A stretch of DNA of 64,000 bases from Phytoseiulus persimilis (lineage: Eukaryota > Arthropoda > Arachnida > Mesostigmata > Phytoseiidae), in NCBI GenBank assembly GCA_037576195.1, contig CM075103.1:19158001-19222000 (forward strand), read 5' to 3'. Both the position numbers and the translations under genes were made by a program. Shown here in pieces: positions 35,201-47,100 of the stretch (the stretch's first letter is position 1; each line of letters opens with the position of its first letter). The notes under the pieces are model-generated. The model did not search any database. It had not been told where the DNA came from and worked only from the letters and a program-made list of their open reading frames with translations.

Positions 35201-38200
35201 AGAACCCTAACCTAGGGAAGCTTCCGGCGAGCTAGAGTCCCAATGATTCAGAGACTGGATGCCGCCGCAGACTAGACCGACACATAGGGTATCTCATTCG
35301 CCAATTGGCGACACAAATCCAAGCCAAGCTGAAAGCCGTGAAGTCTAGAGCCCTTCTTCATTGGATTGACGTCCCCGAGCGAAGACACTATCGACTGCGG
35401 CGGGAGCGTGGTGCGCCTTGTCAGCTCTACAGATCAATCGCTTCTGGCGAGATGAGAGTAGATACAGATAACTCTTGTATCTGCCTCAGCACGTTCCTGA
35501 GTCGACGAAACTGGTCTCTAGTGGCGAGCCGCACGCTTCGCGTGAATGGAGGCGACTGTCACGGTGGAAGTCGTCCTGCTATCGCGAACGCCAAAAGAAC
35601 CCGTTGTCGGATTTGAACAACTCCATCCTCTCTGGAACAAACGGAACTACCACTAGCATCAGTTTGGCTCATTGTCAGATGGAACCGAGCTGAAGATGAT
35701 GAACTGAGTCATGAAGCTCGCAGATTTTCTCGAGATCAGTTTTCCGCTCTGGAAGGGAAAACTGAATGAGGTCGATATTCGGCCGAAGACAAAAGTTGTA
35801 GGGTTGATCCGACAACTCCATAGTCGGGTGAATCGCCTAGAAGATGAAACAAGATAGAAAAGAACTCCCAGAATCGGACCATTTTCCAACAAGTTAGCAC
35901 GGAAAGAAAAAAGGGTGAGAAAATTCCCGACTCACGTTGACCACCCTGTATATCAGTCGAGAGAATGAAGAATCAATCTGCAGTCGATATTCAGCGGATC
36001 CGGGGGCTATTTTTCTGTATGCGCAAATGCAGATGAGTCTCATCACTCCAAGCTGTGAGCATCTAAGAATCACAGGAATTTCCCTTCCCCGTCACCCGCT
36101 AGAACGGGAAGGGCAAATTACATATGTGGTCTATATTTGGACATTGGTTCTCTCGGAGTTCCCAGCAGCTTATCATCCAGCGACACCGATAAGAAGGGGT
36201 TACTCCGAGGACTCATGGCGAGGACGTATGGTTCTCTGTTTCCCATTCTCTGTCGAACTGGGATGAATCGGGAGCCGATCTGAGAGATCAGAAGTCCCAC
36301 AGGCATTTCTTGATGTAGGATCCCGCTTCCCCAGGGAGCGAAACTTGTCGCCAGAAGGAGCTCGCAACCAGCACTGATCGGCTGAGAACGGTTGTTCCGA
36401 GGGAGAGTCGTTCCATATTGTTGAGAGATAGCTTCACAAACGCTGATTTAATCTCTTTGGAACGGTAACCATCCCGACTTGGGATTACGAATCGGCGTGA
36501 AGTCTCCAGAGTGGAGCCGAAAAAGATGCACGTGCGATAGATATGTAAATCTCGTCGGACGGGATGTCTTGGAGCCTTATGAATGAGGTTGTGAATGGAT
36601 GTTCACGTGTGAATTCCGTGGACCAAGATATCGCCAGCTTCCTCCATAGCATCGTCTCTTCGTTTCAAGGATTGGGTGCTGGTCCCCCCAGAGCTAGGTT
36701 TTTCCATCCCTTTTTCTGAATCGCTGTAGCAGACTTCAGCTCCTTCACCCTTGAGACGTTCGCGACGTCTGTGCTCGATGCTTCGGAGGATCTGTCCGGA
36801 CGTCCGTTGTCTCATATTTCATGTCTGACCCACGGGGTTTCTCGGTGAGATGCATGCGCACGGTCTTGTGCTATGATTCCTGAACCTGGTGAACAGGATC
36901 GCATCAGCACGAATCTCTCGCCATTCCAAGCCGCTCAGTGGAGCACGGGGCTCAGATGCGGACACGTGCTCGACAGTGTATCGGAGAAGCACCTTCATAA
37001 CTATGAGCTCTCACATTCGAGAACTGGCTGTGATCAGATCCTCTACGTTTCAACGTAGGATCCCGTCGTACGTCGTATCCCGTAGCTTTGCTTGGGAATC
37101 AAACGGAAATTGATTATGGATACTGAGTAGTTTCGTTTTGGAACAGTTCAAGGAATCCCAAACTCAGAACGACCCTCTTGTAATCACACCTTGGAGAATG
37201 TAAAGAGGCAGCGACGGTTGTGTTTGTCCATTTAGAATAATCAAGTGTTCCCACCGAATCAATCTGCGGTGATCGTCTGCTCGTCGCAAAGAGCTTCAGC
37301 GCCGAGTTCTCTTTTGCTGAACACCGCGCCGCCCATCCAGGTGGGCTCGTTGTTGAAAGCGGTTTGAGAATTTTTGTAAAGTATAGAGGAGAAAATTCGT
37401 GGCCAAGCGAGGGAGCTTGAACTAGGAGGCCGGATAGTCAAAAACAGGGAGGAGATACATCGGTCGTTCGTTGTTCTTCCACTAATAAAGAGTATAAATC
37501 TTTCTCCAGTCCCGACGGTTGGCTTCCCGTCTTCAGGGAGACCCCGACAAGTCCAAGGCGGAGCACGGAGGAGGCGGAAATGATTTGCGGATATTGATCA
37601 ATGACCTTCGCCGCGCCGCTCTCGATTCGTTCTGAGACCTTCTCACCGAGTCTGAAACTGCTGATTAGGGATCACTATTTTTACTTTGCCCATCATGCGA
37701 TCCGCTTTCCACGCTGACGTATCCCACGCTCGACTGCGTCAATCTGGTGATTGAGCAAAACGAGGCTTTTTTCACTAGGCCTTGCGGATGTCTTTCCTCT
37801 TTCCCCGTAAGTTCCCAATATCGATCCATTGGCGCTGATGAGTTTCGGATGGCAGAACGCATTATGCGATTATCGTAGACTTCGTTACTTGAACGAGGAC
37901 TGGGAGACAGCTCATCTTCCGCTCAAAATGCTCTCAGGAGGGATCGTTGAGCGCGGCTTGATAGAGTGGTGGTGAATTCAATAGAGCCACCTTCGGAGAT
38001 CGGAGCTTCTTTCCAGCGTTTCAAAACTCTTCTCGAAATGTCCCGAATGACCATAGGAAGACCCGACTGAGCAACTCGTAGAGCAGGAAAGGAGCTCCCC
38101 TAGCGGATTGTTTCCTCGAGGATTCAAGAGGGAATCTCCATTGCGGAGAAATCGGCTGCGAAGTTTGCCAATTCCCTGATATTTCCAATAGTCCTCGAAG

Positions 38201-38441
38201 TCCGGTGAGAAGGGACGACACTGGCTGCGCACATCCATCTGTGAATCATATTACAGCCCGGAAAGAGAGCTTCCATTCCCGTTTCTATCTTTGGCGATGA
38301 GACCCCTGGGTCAAAACTACAAATAATTGGACCTGGGTCAGTCATCAGTCACTGATCTCATGATCCTCACTTCGTCACTATATTAAATCGGCTTCGTCTG
38401 TCGGTTCGTCAGTTTGTAAGTTTGCCCGCGCTCCGTCGAGA

Positions 38442-38526
38442 ATCGGGGTGACTCAAGGACCAGTCTGACCATACTTTTCAATACCTGGAGGGGTGATTCC
38501 GGGACCAATATGACCGTACTTTTCAG
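38442..38526 (-). repeat. Inverted copy of the 45-bp minisatellite
   Basis: About two units with a 45-base spacing (GGACCAGTCTGACC near 38457 and GGACCAATATGACC near 38503). The reverse complement matches the unit at 30438-30640, including the block complementary to GGAGGGGTGATTCC. It lies near the end of duplication unit 2, as the direct version lies near the end of unit 1. Confidence 0.75.
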
Positions 38527-39310
38527 AATTATGATGCTGACTCAGTGAAGAGAGAGAGGAGTGCCTCGATGCCGGGGAACGCTGTCCAACCGGTTTATAA
38601 TTCCAGTCGGAACCCGATTTGAAAAATCAAGAAGAACACAGTCGAAAGCTTTGTGCCATTAAATGATGCACTCAGGGGTGCACGCAGCCACCGTTGGCGC
38701 GACCCGCCGGGCTTTGACAGCGACCTGGAAAATCATAAAATCGAAAATTCTATTCGCATCGAGAAGCTCTCTCCTTCAACAAGATGCTTTGATTTCCGGC
38801 ATCTGGTTCATACTTGAAACAGCTTTGGATGTGGAAGGAAACTCCGATGGCTCTATTTCATTGACCACCACAGTGTTTCGGCAGGGGCTACTGTTCTCAT
38901 CCATCAGGCACCCGAACGTACAGTTCTGCCACGATTTAGGTTCCCAACTTGCTCGGATTCAAAGTGTAACGTCTCGCCGAGATGGCCTCCTACTTTTCCC
39001 CTGAGGTTTTTGAATTCGACGCGGTGCCAGAATTCGTGTGAACAGCTTCCGAGTTAGCCGTGGTATGCTCGAGGCATCAGCCAAGATAGAGACCCAGAGC
39101 GCATCGTTCTCGAAGAGGTCCAGCTATTGGCGAGCCACCTCATCAGTCCCGCACACTGAACCGTCGGGTGGTCCTCAACATCCGAACGACCTCGGCGCTC
39201 TCACCGTGAGCAGCAATGGTCCCAAGTCCAAACACTCTTGATCATTCCGATCATCTGTGTTCCGGCGGAACAAAGCTCCACATGCACATGGCGTTAAACC
39301 ACTCTCGGAA

Positions 39311-41388
39311 GGTCCACTCTCGACCTGAAAGTCACGGCCGCGCTCTCAGACTTGGTCCATATCACCGACAGGAGCACTCTGGTGACGATCGCAGATCACG
39401 AGGAGCCTGGTTCTTCTCACTCGGTGGACTTCAATGGATCGAACATCAACATGCACTCTTCAAATCGGTCGAATCTTCGCTGCGGTCGCGATTCTCCAAT
39501 GGGACGGGACGCAATCGCAAGCTTTCCTCCTGGGAACGGATAGGAGCAGCGCAATGAGGACGACAGGTTCGCCCCATTCGCTGAACACACCTGCTGAGGA
39601 TACGCGTGTTGAACTTTGCTTCGTCGAAGTCCTTGGAGCTTTCTTGGTGGGTTTCACCTTCAGCCAAACATCAGTGGCGTCGGCCATCCCTTGAAGAGGG
39701 AATTTCGTCCTACTCTCGGGACTCCAAATCAGCGATCATCGTCATTTGGTCGTCCGATCCAGAATGATGTGGGAATCGGGAGGGCACTGTCGCTCCCTCG
39801 CAAGATATCCCAGGCACGCTCCTGCCAAGAACGAAGCTTTCTGGAAGTCAATAGAGATCGACGGTTCTCCCGCCCCACTCACGCGCTGAGTGTGAGAATT
39901 ACGTCTAAATCTTTTATCGACATCGTTCCTGAACCTCCCATCCTCATTGTGATCGCCTTCGTCTCCAAGAAACCTGGGTCTCTCGAGAGTTCCCGGACGA
40001 TGATTCCTTTATGTGATTCCATGCACTGGAGCAGGCCAGCATGGACTCCTTGATAGATCCGCAGAATTTATTCGACATTCCATTGGAACATCGCTGACTC
40101 ACCCACAGAAAAACAGGGGTCAACTCTTCTTCCCGATACGGGTGGGGTTTCGTTCGGCGAGCTGGGAAGTCAACGAATGGAAGAATGAGTGCAGTCGCCG
40201 CACATGGGGGTAAGATGAAGACTATTTCGGGGATTGAAATTTCAATATTAGCCAAGTGGAGTCAAAACCTCCACGGAATAACGCTCCGATGGCTGTGTAT
40301 GAGCCCCGCGCGTGCATCCCATGTGCGGGACTGTTTCCCAGTCCCCTATTTGTACAATCTTGCTCTCCATACATGGGATGGGCGGAATACGATTATTCCA
40401 TGAGGTTCAGATGCGAGCGCCTCGCGAGATCCGCCGATTCCGGGCTCAGCTTTTCGCACTTCATCAACATAAAGCGGCGACCCTGAACTCATTTCACGCG
40501 ACCACATCCTTGCACAGCTCCCGCCAGATGTCAGAAATGGAGCCGAATGCTTCTACTCGGGCTGTCAGAAGCAACATCGCGAGCGACTCGATTATACTCT
40601 CGGCTCGAGCTTCTGTTCCTGCTATGATCACAGTCGCGGCCAGCCTCTCCATCTTCGAGAATGTTGTCGTTTCGGCCGGTGCCTGATGCGGAAGAACTCG
40701 TTGGATTCAGAAGTCTCCCAGCGTTACCTGATTCGGGGCAAGCGAGAGTTTTTGACACGGAGAGGCCAGCTCTCAGATCAAAAATACTCAGCCTGCGAAA
40801 AAACACGAAATATATTCAGACTGTCGGCAAGCAGGTGCCAGCCCAAATGCTGTTTTTCCGCCGAGTGACGGCAAGCTGCAGTTTATGCCCGGGGGCAGGC
40901 ACACCCAAACTAAGTACATTTGCCGTGAACAAGAACCACGAACGATCTACGATTCTTCAGGCAGCGTTCGAACTCGCAAGCTCCGGTCGACCGGACATCA
41001 AGGTCTCGACAAAGCGCGGCAGACAACGAACCTCGAGATAGAGAGCGAACTCTAGGTAAGAAGAGCTCCCGACTGGAGGGCGACCAATTATGATTGGACG
41101 CCGCTAGGGATCGTGTTTTCCGCGATACCCTGGAATCTCGTGGATCCGGTCATTGTCGTCTTTATCCGATTTTTTCTCAAGGAACTGTATCAGATATCTG
41201 GATTTAGCTTCGAGGAGCATTGCGAGTTCGGTACTGTCCCCTAGATGATTTTGCACCCAAAGATGGTTTTGGGATGACTCCGAGGTGAATTAGGGAGCGC
41301 TGGGAGGAATCCAAAACCATCCTGGGCCAATCTGAACCCACAATTTTCTCGCGGATGATTTCACGTTGGTGGGACTTCCAAAAGCATA
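39311..41388. other. Intergenic, nothing recognised
   Basis: This 2-kb stretch lies between the segmental duplication and the MITE. It has overlapping open frames of 100-145 codons on the + strand, none with a recognisable motif and none longer than chance allows. Confidence 0.4.
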
Positions 41389-41624
41389 TGACGAGCTCGA
41401 CTCCAAACGGCGATAAGTCCATTTTTGTCGGATTCCGGATTTCGATTGATATATTGAGATGACGAGCTTTTCGAAGTACTCTGGATTAGGCTCTTCGTGT
41501 TTCTGCCTATCTGATCCCGCAGCTCTACCGTGATCATGCGCTCACAGCTTTCATCAGAATGAATAAACGATTTTCTCGAAATAATCAAAAATGGACTTAT
41601 CGCTGTTTGGAGTCGAGCTCGTCA
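41389..41624. mobile_element. MITE with 39-bp inverted repeats and TA target site
   Basis: The 236-bp element starts TGACGAGCTCGACTCC. Its terminal repeats (41389-41427 and 41586-41624) match at 38 of 39 bases in inverted orientation. TA flanks both ends (41387-41388 and 41625-41626), as in Tc1/mariner-type insertions. There is no coding capacity. It would depend on a transposase supplied by another element; the mariner in this window has different ends. Confidence 0.8.
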
Positions 41625-41628
41625 TATA

Positions 41629-41700
41629 CAGTCGTCCCTCGTCATTTGCGGTCAATTGGTTCCGAGACATACCGCGAATAGCGAATGTTCGTTTTTCTGG
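41629..41700 (+). mobile_element. Tigger/pogo-like transposon end
   Basis: CAGTCGTCCCTCGTCATTTG, then GGTTCCGAGACATACCGCGA and ATAGCGAA, has the form of a Tigger-type (pogo superfamily) terminal repeat. It directly follows a TA, immediately beside the right end of the MITE. The other end and the transposase were not found. Confidence 0.5.
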
Positions 41701-42218
41701 AACGGAAAATGAGAGAAGTGGGGGAAGGGATCAGATTATGTGAGTATGTACTGAACGGGTTCTGGAGATGGATGAGATACTAGCGCAATCTTGAGACCAC
41801 GCGTAGTCGAGTCGCATTGGAAGTCATTATTCGAAGGGGGGAGGGATCTTCGTGAACATATGGAAACTTAAGTCAGTTCTCATCTGAAACGACAACTTCG
41901 CTTCGTTCACTCTCAAGAGGAACCAAGGTATCTTGCCCTGCTCGGTGCCTCGTAACTTTCTCGGAAAACGTCGTGATCGGCCTGCGTGCTTTCCAATCTG
42001 GCTGAGAGGGTTTCTGTAGGGAGCAAAGGCTGCATCGAGGGCGTTGCGGGAACTTGAGGCACGTAGCAGATCCGGGCTTCACTCACTGATTCGACCATGC
42101 GTTTCCTCGATCATTCTGCTGATGTGCGCGAGACGCTCGAATGTCAAACCTAATTCGTCGGCCTCAGATGCTCGTAGAACACGAACAGGGACAATGTTTC
42201 TCTTGGTTAGGGTCCGAC

Positions 42219-42300
42219 AAGCCGAAAATTCGAACCCGAAAGGCATGAAGCCGAAAAATCGAGCCCGAAAAGCATGAAGCCGGAAACCTCCTCTCCCAAC
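42219..42300 (+). repeat. Cluster of the word GCCGAAAAGCATGAA
   Basis: Imperfect repeats of AAGCCGAAA and CCGAAAAGCATG run for about 80 bases, in the left arm of the inverted repeat. The inverted counterpart is at 43930-44010. Confidence 0.6.
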
Positions 42301-42688
42301 GGCGGAGTGTTCGGGACTGGTTGGGCGGGATGGGATTTCTGTATCGTTTCGTCGATCCGTACCTTTGTGAGACTCATTCGGAACGACTGGGAGACGTTCT
42401 CGGATGAAATGATGACAACGGCTCAGTATTACTCCAGAGCACGGCGAAACGATGAAAGAACCTTTTTCCCGATTCGCTCTCTGATATAGAACATTTCGCA
42501 CGAGCGCTTCCCATCAGCGTGTCCATTTACGGGAATGGGTCATTCTTCTAGGCACGCAAAGCGCCCCTGCGCGCACATCCTGGGTTTGAGTGTTGTCCTT
42601 GGTCAGGGGCGCCTCCATCTCATCATCGTCAAATCATTGACGCCATAGGAACTGATCGTCCGTTTGATAGGAACGCATGACTAGGCCT

Positions 42689-42760
42689 TCCAGCGGATCC
42701 GGATCCGCAGGATCCGCAAGATATTCGCGGATCCAGATCCGGATCCGCAAGACCAGCGCA
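42689..42760. repeat. Cluster of the word GGATCCG (left)
   Basis: GGATCC, GATCCGC and CGGATCC recur many times within about 70 bases at irregular spacing. The word is nearly palindromic, so both strands read alike. Confidence 0.65.
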
Positions 42761-42907
42761 CATTTAATCGTGAAATTCCATGGATGAATGGTCGTAGGGC
42801 AAACACGGATTACCTGTATTTTGTTGTGGTTATCGCCCGTGGATCCGTAGCCCGATGGTGTCAACCCTACAGGGTATTTTTAAGTCGGGAATTTCAAGCC
42901 CGATACT

Positions 42908-42932
42908 GTTTTGTTTGTTTGTTTGTGTGTCT
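42908..42932 (+). repeat. (TTTG)n microsatellite
   Basis: About six units of TTTG/TTGT run into TGTGTGTCTG. It is the reverse complement of the motif at 30929-30980. Confidence 0.7.
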
Positions 42933-43446
42933 GTATCGCGCCACAGTAGCTCAGAGGCAGCTGTCAGATTTTGGAGTCCATACCGCCCACCCCTCTTCAG
43001 CCCGAACGGGACTTCAGCATCTTGCGAATGATCCTCGGCGAAAACCGCGTGAGCCTCGAACCAGAAAGTTTGAACGATACTTCCATGCGATTAAGAGCGT
43101 TTGAATCGGCAAGAAGGAAGCCCTCAAAATCCACCGGATCCGAGCAAGAATTTGTAGATGAGAAATTCGTAATGATAGAATACAGCCCTCTCAAGAGTTC
43201 CTTAACTCGCTTTGTGATGTACATAGTTCATTGTATGCTTGTTATTTTACAGTAAATTAAACAATGCGTTCATTTGGCGAGTTGCTACATGAATGCAAGC
43301 GCTCATGAAATATGTACTTGGCTTTTCTCCTCTCACTGCTCCCCCATCTCAAGTTATGAAAAGAAGATGCACTGAACCACGCCTCGAGGACAGCGTGTTG
43401 CGAGTCTATTTGGTAGCTATGAGCTGGAAACAGTTTGAGTCACTTT

Positions 43447-43535
43447 GCGGATCCGGTCTGCAGAGATCCGCGGATCCTACTCCACGGGATCCCGGATCCG
43501 CGGATCTCAAATTTTGCGGATCTTTGGAAGGCCTA
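43447..43535. repeat. Cluster of the word GGATCCG (right)
   Basis: Same words as 42689-42760 (GCGGATCC, GGATCCCGGATCCGCGGATC). It lies in the right arm of the inverted repeat. Confidence 0.65.
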
Positions 43536-44060
43536 CGTATGACTCGTCTGCCGGAGTGCGGGCGATCTTTGTAGATGCTCTAGGGACTGATCGTACTACT
43601 GCGAGTGGAGCTGACAAACGCGGATTCCGGTTCAGTCGAGTTCATCTGAGCCGGTGGGAAAGAACAAGGTGTTGTAACAGCGTATTCTGCGAATAGTACT
43701 CGAGCTGGAGGTGAAAATTCCTCTTCAGCTCTAACGAGTTGACCTCGGAAACTTCAAGATTCGCGTTCAGCAGATTGCTTCCCGTAGCAGCTACACCTTT
43801 GGTCAGTTCGAACTAGGGACCGTAGATGGGGAACAGCGAGGACTTAAGCGAGGCAGAAGAAGTAGGTAGGCTGAGCATAACGAAGGTGCAATTCCTCCCC
43901 GCTAAGCCAGTATCGACCGCTCCGCTGTTGGGAGAGGAGGTTTTCGGCTTCACGCTCTTCACCTTCATGCCTTTCGGCTCCATGCTTTTCTGGCTCGATT
44001 TTTCGGCATCCAGGGTATACAACGTTTCTCTTTATCCTTCTCCGGAAGAGTTCAGCCTAA

Positions 44061-46040
44061 CGATGTGACGTCGTTCAAAACCATTCGCCTCTTCGTTGGC
44101 TGGTCTTCAGAAGCCAAGAGTGGGATAAACTCAATCACTTTTTCGAGTCAGTGTATGGCTATCTCTTTTTCTGAGGCGAATGGCTGCGTTGCTCGGGAGA
44201 CTCCGAATCGAAACAAGCATCCTGAAGTTTCGAGCAGGGTCCCAGCGACTTGGTTCATCCATCCGGACTATGTGTCCCGATTTCCAAGAGCCGCGAATAA
44301 CGAGGCGCGGATAAACAGGGACGATTGTAGTATCTTTCCACCGTGTCGAGTTCCTCATCTTTTTTTTTCGATAGTTCACAGAGTCGGTGTGAGAATCTCC
44401 TTCAGTACCAGAGATCGGGCTGTTCGGGCTTACTCTGGTTATGAGGTATTCCCTCTAAAAACACACCTGTCTCTGCCTTGTGGGAGCCTAGGACTCGGCC
44501 TGCAAGGGGCCGTTCGGAATTGCTTCCGAACTCCCGCTGGCGCTGCATGCAGAACGACACATACTCCATGACTGCGTTGTAAAGTCCCTCATCTGCCAAG
44601 TGAAATTTCATGAATATAGATTCTAGAACCACGCATCTTCATCAGCCGGGTTCGTTACTTCCTTAGTTTGATGTAGGGAAAGTCCGGTATCTGATGAGTT
44701 CTTCATCTGTGGGATCTTGGGCTAATTGCGTTTTCAGAATCGACACCCGGATAATTTGGCGGATCCTGATCTCGCGTGACGTCGGACCAGTGCACGGAGC
44801 ATCAAATCGTCCCACATATTTCCAAGACGTGTCTTCACCTCAGGGCCGCTATCCCTTGACTTTGCGACTCAAACGTACTCGAAAACAATGAAATCTGCGT
44901 GAGAGAAGGAAACTCCGCCATGCAAATGACAACTATGCTCCTGAGGGAGAATCAATCGACCACAATGGTGAAAATAGCCCTGGAGACGCTGATGGGTGAA
45001 TTCGAGAAATTCGTTTTTTCGTCCGAAACACACAGTGACATGGGAGAGGAGAGCGAGACGCCTGTTCTCTTCACTCGATACTTCGATTGATAAGCCTCCG
45101 CGCAGCCAGACGATTTTGGGAAGTGGAGAAAGACATGGATTGGCGGGACTCGAGAAAAAAAAGACGACGGTGAATCGAAACACCGACGACACTGATCTCA
45201 GCGCCGTTCCCATTTGACCGAGATCAAAGTTTGATTCTCGTTCGGTGTTTGGGTATTTCGATATCGCTATTTCTGCAGAAGCTCCACGCTTGAGTCGTGC
45301 GGAGCGAGCCATAACACTCTGTGGGCTTCCTATAGAGTTCCATCTCATCGTTCCGAGGTTCTCCCGCTGGTTTCACCCTAACTTGGCTCTTCGGATCGTT
45401 ACATTGGACAGCTCTGAACTTCTTTTCCGCAGCGAAATCGGGGAGGTGCTGCTTCCTGATGCGCAATTGGTTCTCTCGGAAGACAAAAGATGCTTGCTTC
45501 CTCAAAATACACACATCGATGCTGTTCTGCATGATTTTCTCGTTCATGATTGAACGGTGGCAATCCGAAATGCTTATCCCTGAGTCTGGTGTAAGAATCA
45601 TCGGGCGTAATGATTTTCCAAGCTCAAGGCTTCTCACTAATCCTCAGGCTCGTATCCCTGCGCACCGATAGGGAAAAACTCGTTGGATCCCTCGGTCGAA
45701 TGAATTCGGGCAGCTCACGACTCTCGGCTACTTCCTTCTAGGCGAAATATCCGAGCGTCAGGGCTCCCGACGTGAGAGTCTACGAGCTCGTTTTGGAACT
45801 GGCACTCCCGAACGAAAACTGGAATAGGGCAATAGTGAAATTGAGACGAAGTTCAAGAAGTCGACTCTCACTTTTCATCATCCTTAGCTGCCCCGATCCC
45901 GTTCAGTGATCATATGCTTCGTCGCCAATTTCATTATTCGGGACGTGAGTTTTTTGGCAACTTCCGAACCCTTTCCACGAGTTCCGATTTCCCCGATCGT
46001 AGGAGCGTGTGGACCAAACTGAGATGGGCATGATTCGGAG
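44061..46040. other. Intergenic, nothing assigned
   Basis: No gene was supported. 45245-45553 (+) has a protein-like frame (IEFHLIVPRFSRWFHPN) of 102 codons without an ATG or convincing splice sites, so it was left uncalled. Confidence 0.4.
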
Positions 46041-46041
46041 T

Positions 46042-46205
46042 CGCCGATCCGAATCCGGACTCCGAATCCACTCGATCTGACCATACTTCTCGGGGCTCAT
46101 GCATTCACAGACTTGGCTCGAATCCGAATCCGCTCGTTGAATCCGAATCCGGGTGCGCCGGAAGAACTATGGATCCGGACTCGGATCGTCGAATCCGAAT
46201 CATGC
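46042..46205. repeat. Cluster of the word GAATCCG
   Basis: GAATCCGAATCCG, CCGGACTCCGAATCC and GGATCCGGACTCGGATC recur irregularly for about 160 bases, directly upstream of the R1-like LINE fragment. Confidence 0.6.
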
Positions 46206-46231
46206 TCATCTCTAGAACCCCGGAACAGACC

Positions 46232-47100
46232 TAAAGTTCAATGCGCACATTAGGAACGTTGCAAATAAAGCCGCAAAGGCCGCAGCAGACATGGCCAGGG
46301 TGCTCCCGAGAACCTACGGAGCTTCAGAGGGACAGAGACGCGTGCCAGCCACCGTGGCAGAGTCGATGGTCCTCTACGCGGCCCCCGTCGGGGCCCCCAC
46401 CGCAATGAAACTGGCGAAGAACAGAGAGCTGCTCGAACGTACCCAGCGCACAATGGCGATAAGGACGACGCGCGCCTACCGGACGGTCTCTACGGCGGCG
46501 CTCCTGGTGCTTGCAAGAGCAGTACCATGGCCACTACTGGCTCAGGAGCGGGCCCGACTATGGCAAGAAGGGAAGAAGGAGTACGCATCCTACGACGCCG
46601 AGGAAGGAGACCAGAACATAGTATCAGAAGAAGCTATAAAGGCAGAGACGATCACAACATGGCAGGCACAGTAGACCCAGGCCAAGAGAGGCCGCTGGAC
46701 ACGCAAGTGCATACCCGATATCAGGAAATGGTACCAATGAGGTTTCGGAGAGTTGAATTACCATACGACCCAGAAGCTTACCGGGCACGGAAACTTCCAA
46801 GCATACCTCTGCGGCATAGGAAAATGCGGGCTCCGAACCCGTGTTCACTGCACGAGCGGAGCCGAGGACGACGTTGAACACACGATCCTGCATTGCGATG
46901 CATTCAGGGGGCAAAGAGGAACACTCGAAGCATCGGAAATCCTCACCCTCGTCGAGGAAATGATGCAGAGCACGGAAATTCGGGAAAGAATCACCGACAT
47001 TGTCACAAAGATCCTCAAAAGAAAAGAAGTCCTGGGGAAGTTGAGACATCAACGCCTTTTGACGGGGCCACATTGTCCTTCAAGCAGTGTTAACCATGCA
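46232..47100 (+). mobile_element. R1-like LINE, decayed 3' end (reverse transcriptase end and zinc knuckle)
   Basis: One reading frame contains LKFNAHIRNVANKAAKAAAD, YGASEGQRRVPATVAESMVL and LARAVPWPLLAQERARLWQ. This is the C-terminal region of R1-clade non-LTR reverse transcriptases. Further on, CGIGKCG...HCTSGAEDDVEHTILHC is the CCHC-like zinc knuckle of that clade. The frame is broken by a TAG at 46672-46674 and a TGA at 46738-46740, but otherwise stays aligned, so decay is modest. The endonuclease and RT core are absent, so this is a 5'-truncated copy. Confidence 0.8.

Larger units (their letters stand above)
31700..39310 (+). repeat. Old segmental duplication, unit 2
   Basis: This is the direct-orientation counterpart of 22430-31530. 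It differs by indels, a CR1-like LINE fragment near 32123 that is absent from unit 1, and about 2.5 kb of unmatched sequence at 33400-35950. In both units a minus-strand frame keeps a similar peptide: GLSKILKRFDSI...ADNSFDVCFS at 32.85-32.97 kb and GLSKILNALDPI...ADNNFEECFS at 26.44-26.57 kb. That may be the trace of a duplicated gene exon. Confidence 0.7.
42200..44060. repeat. Large divergent inverted repeat (foldback structure)
   Basis: Blocks on the left reappear inverted on the right in mirrored order. 42215-42305 (GCCGAAAA/GCATGAAGCC words, then CCTCCTCTCCCAAC) pairs with 43915-44010. 42676-42760 (CTAGGCCTTCC then GGATCCG words) pairs with 43441-43555. The centre (42770-43430) includes a (TTTG)n tract. 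It may be a foldback transposon or an inverted duplication. No transposase was found inside. Confidence 0.65.

Noticed and set aside
35713-35858. Short + strand frame with a coiled-coil look (LIRQLHSRVNRLEDETR)
   Set aside because: It has only 48 codons, and the opposite strand reads equally well (IDLIQFSLPERKTDLEKICE).
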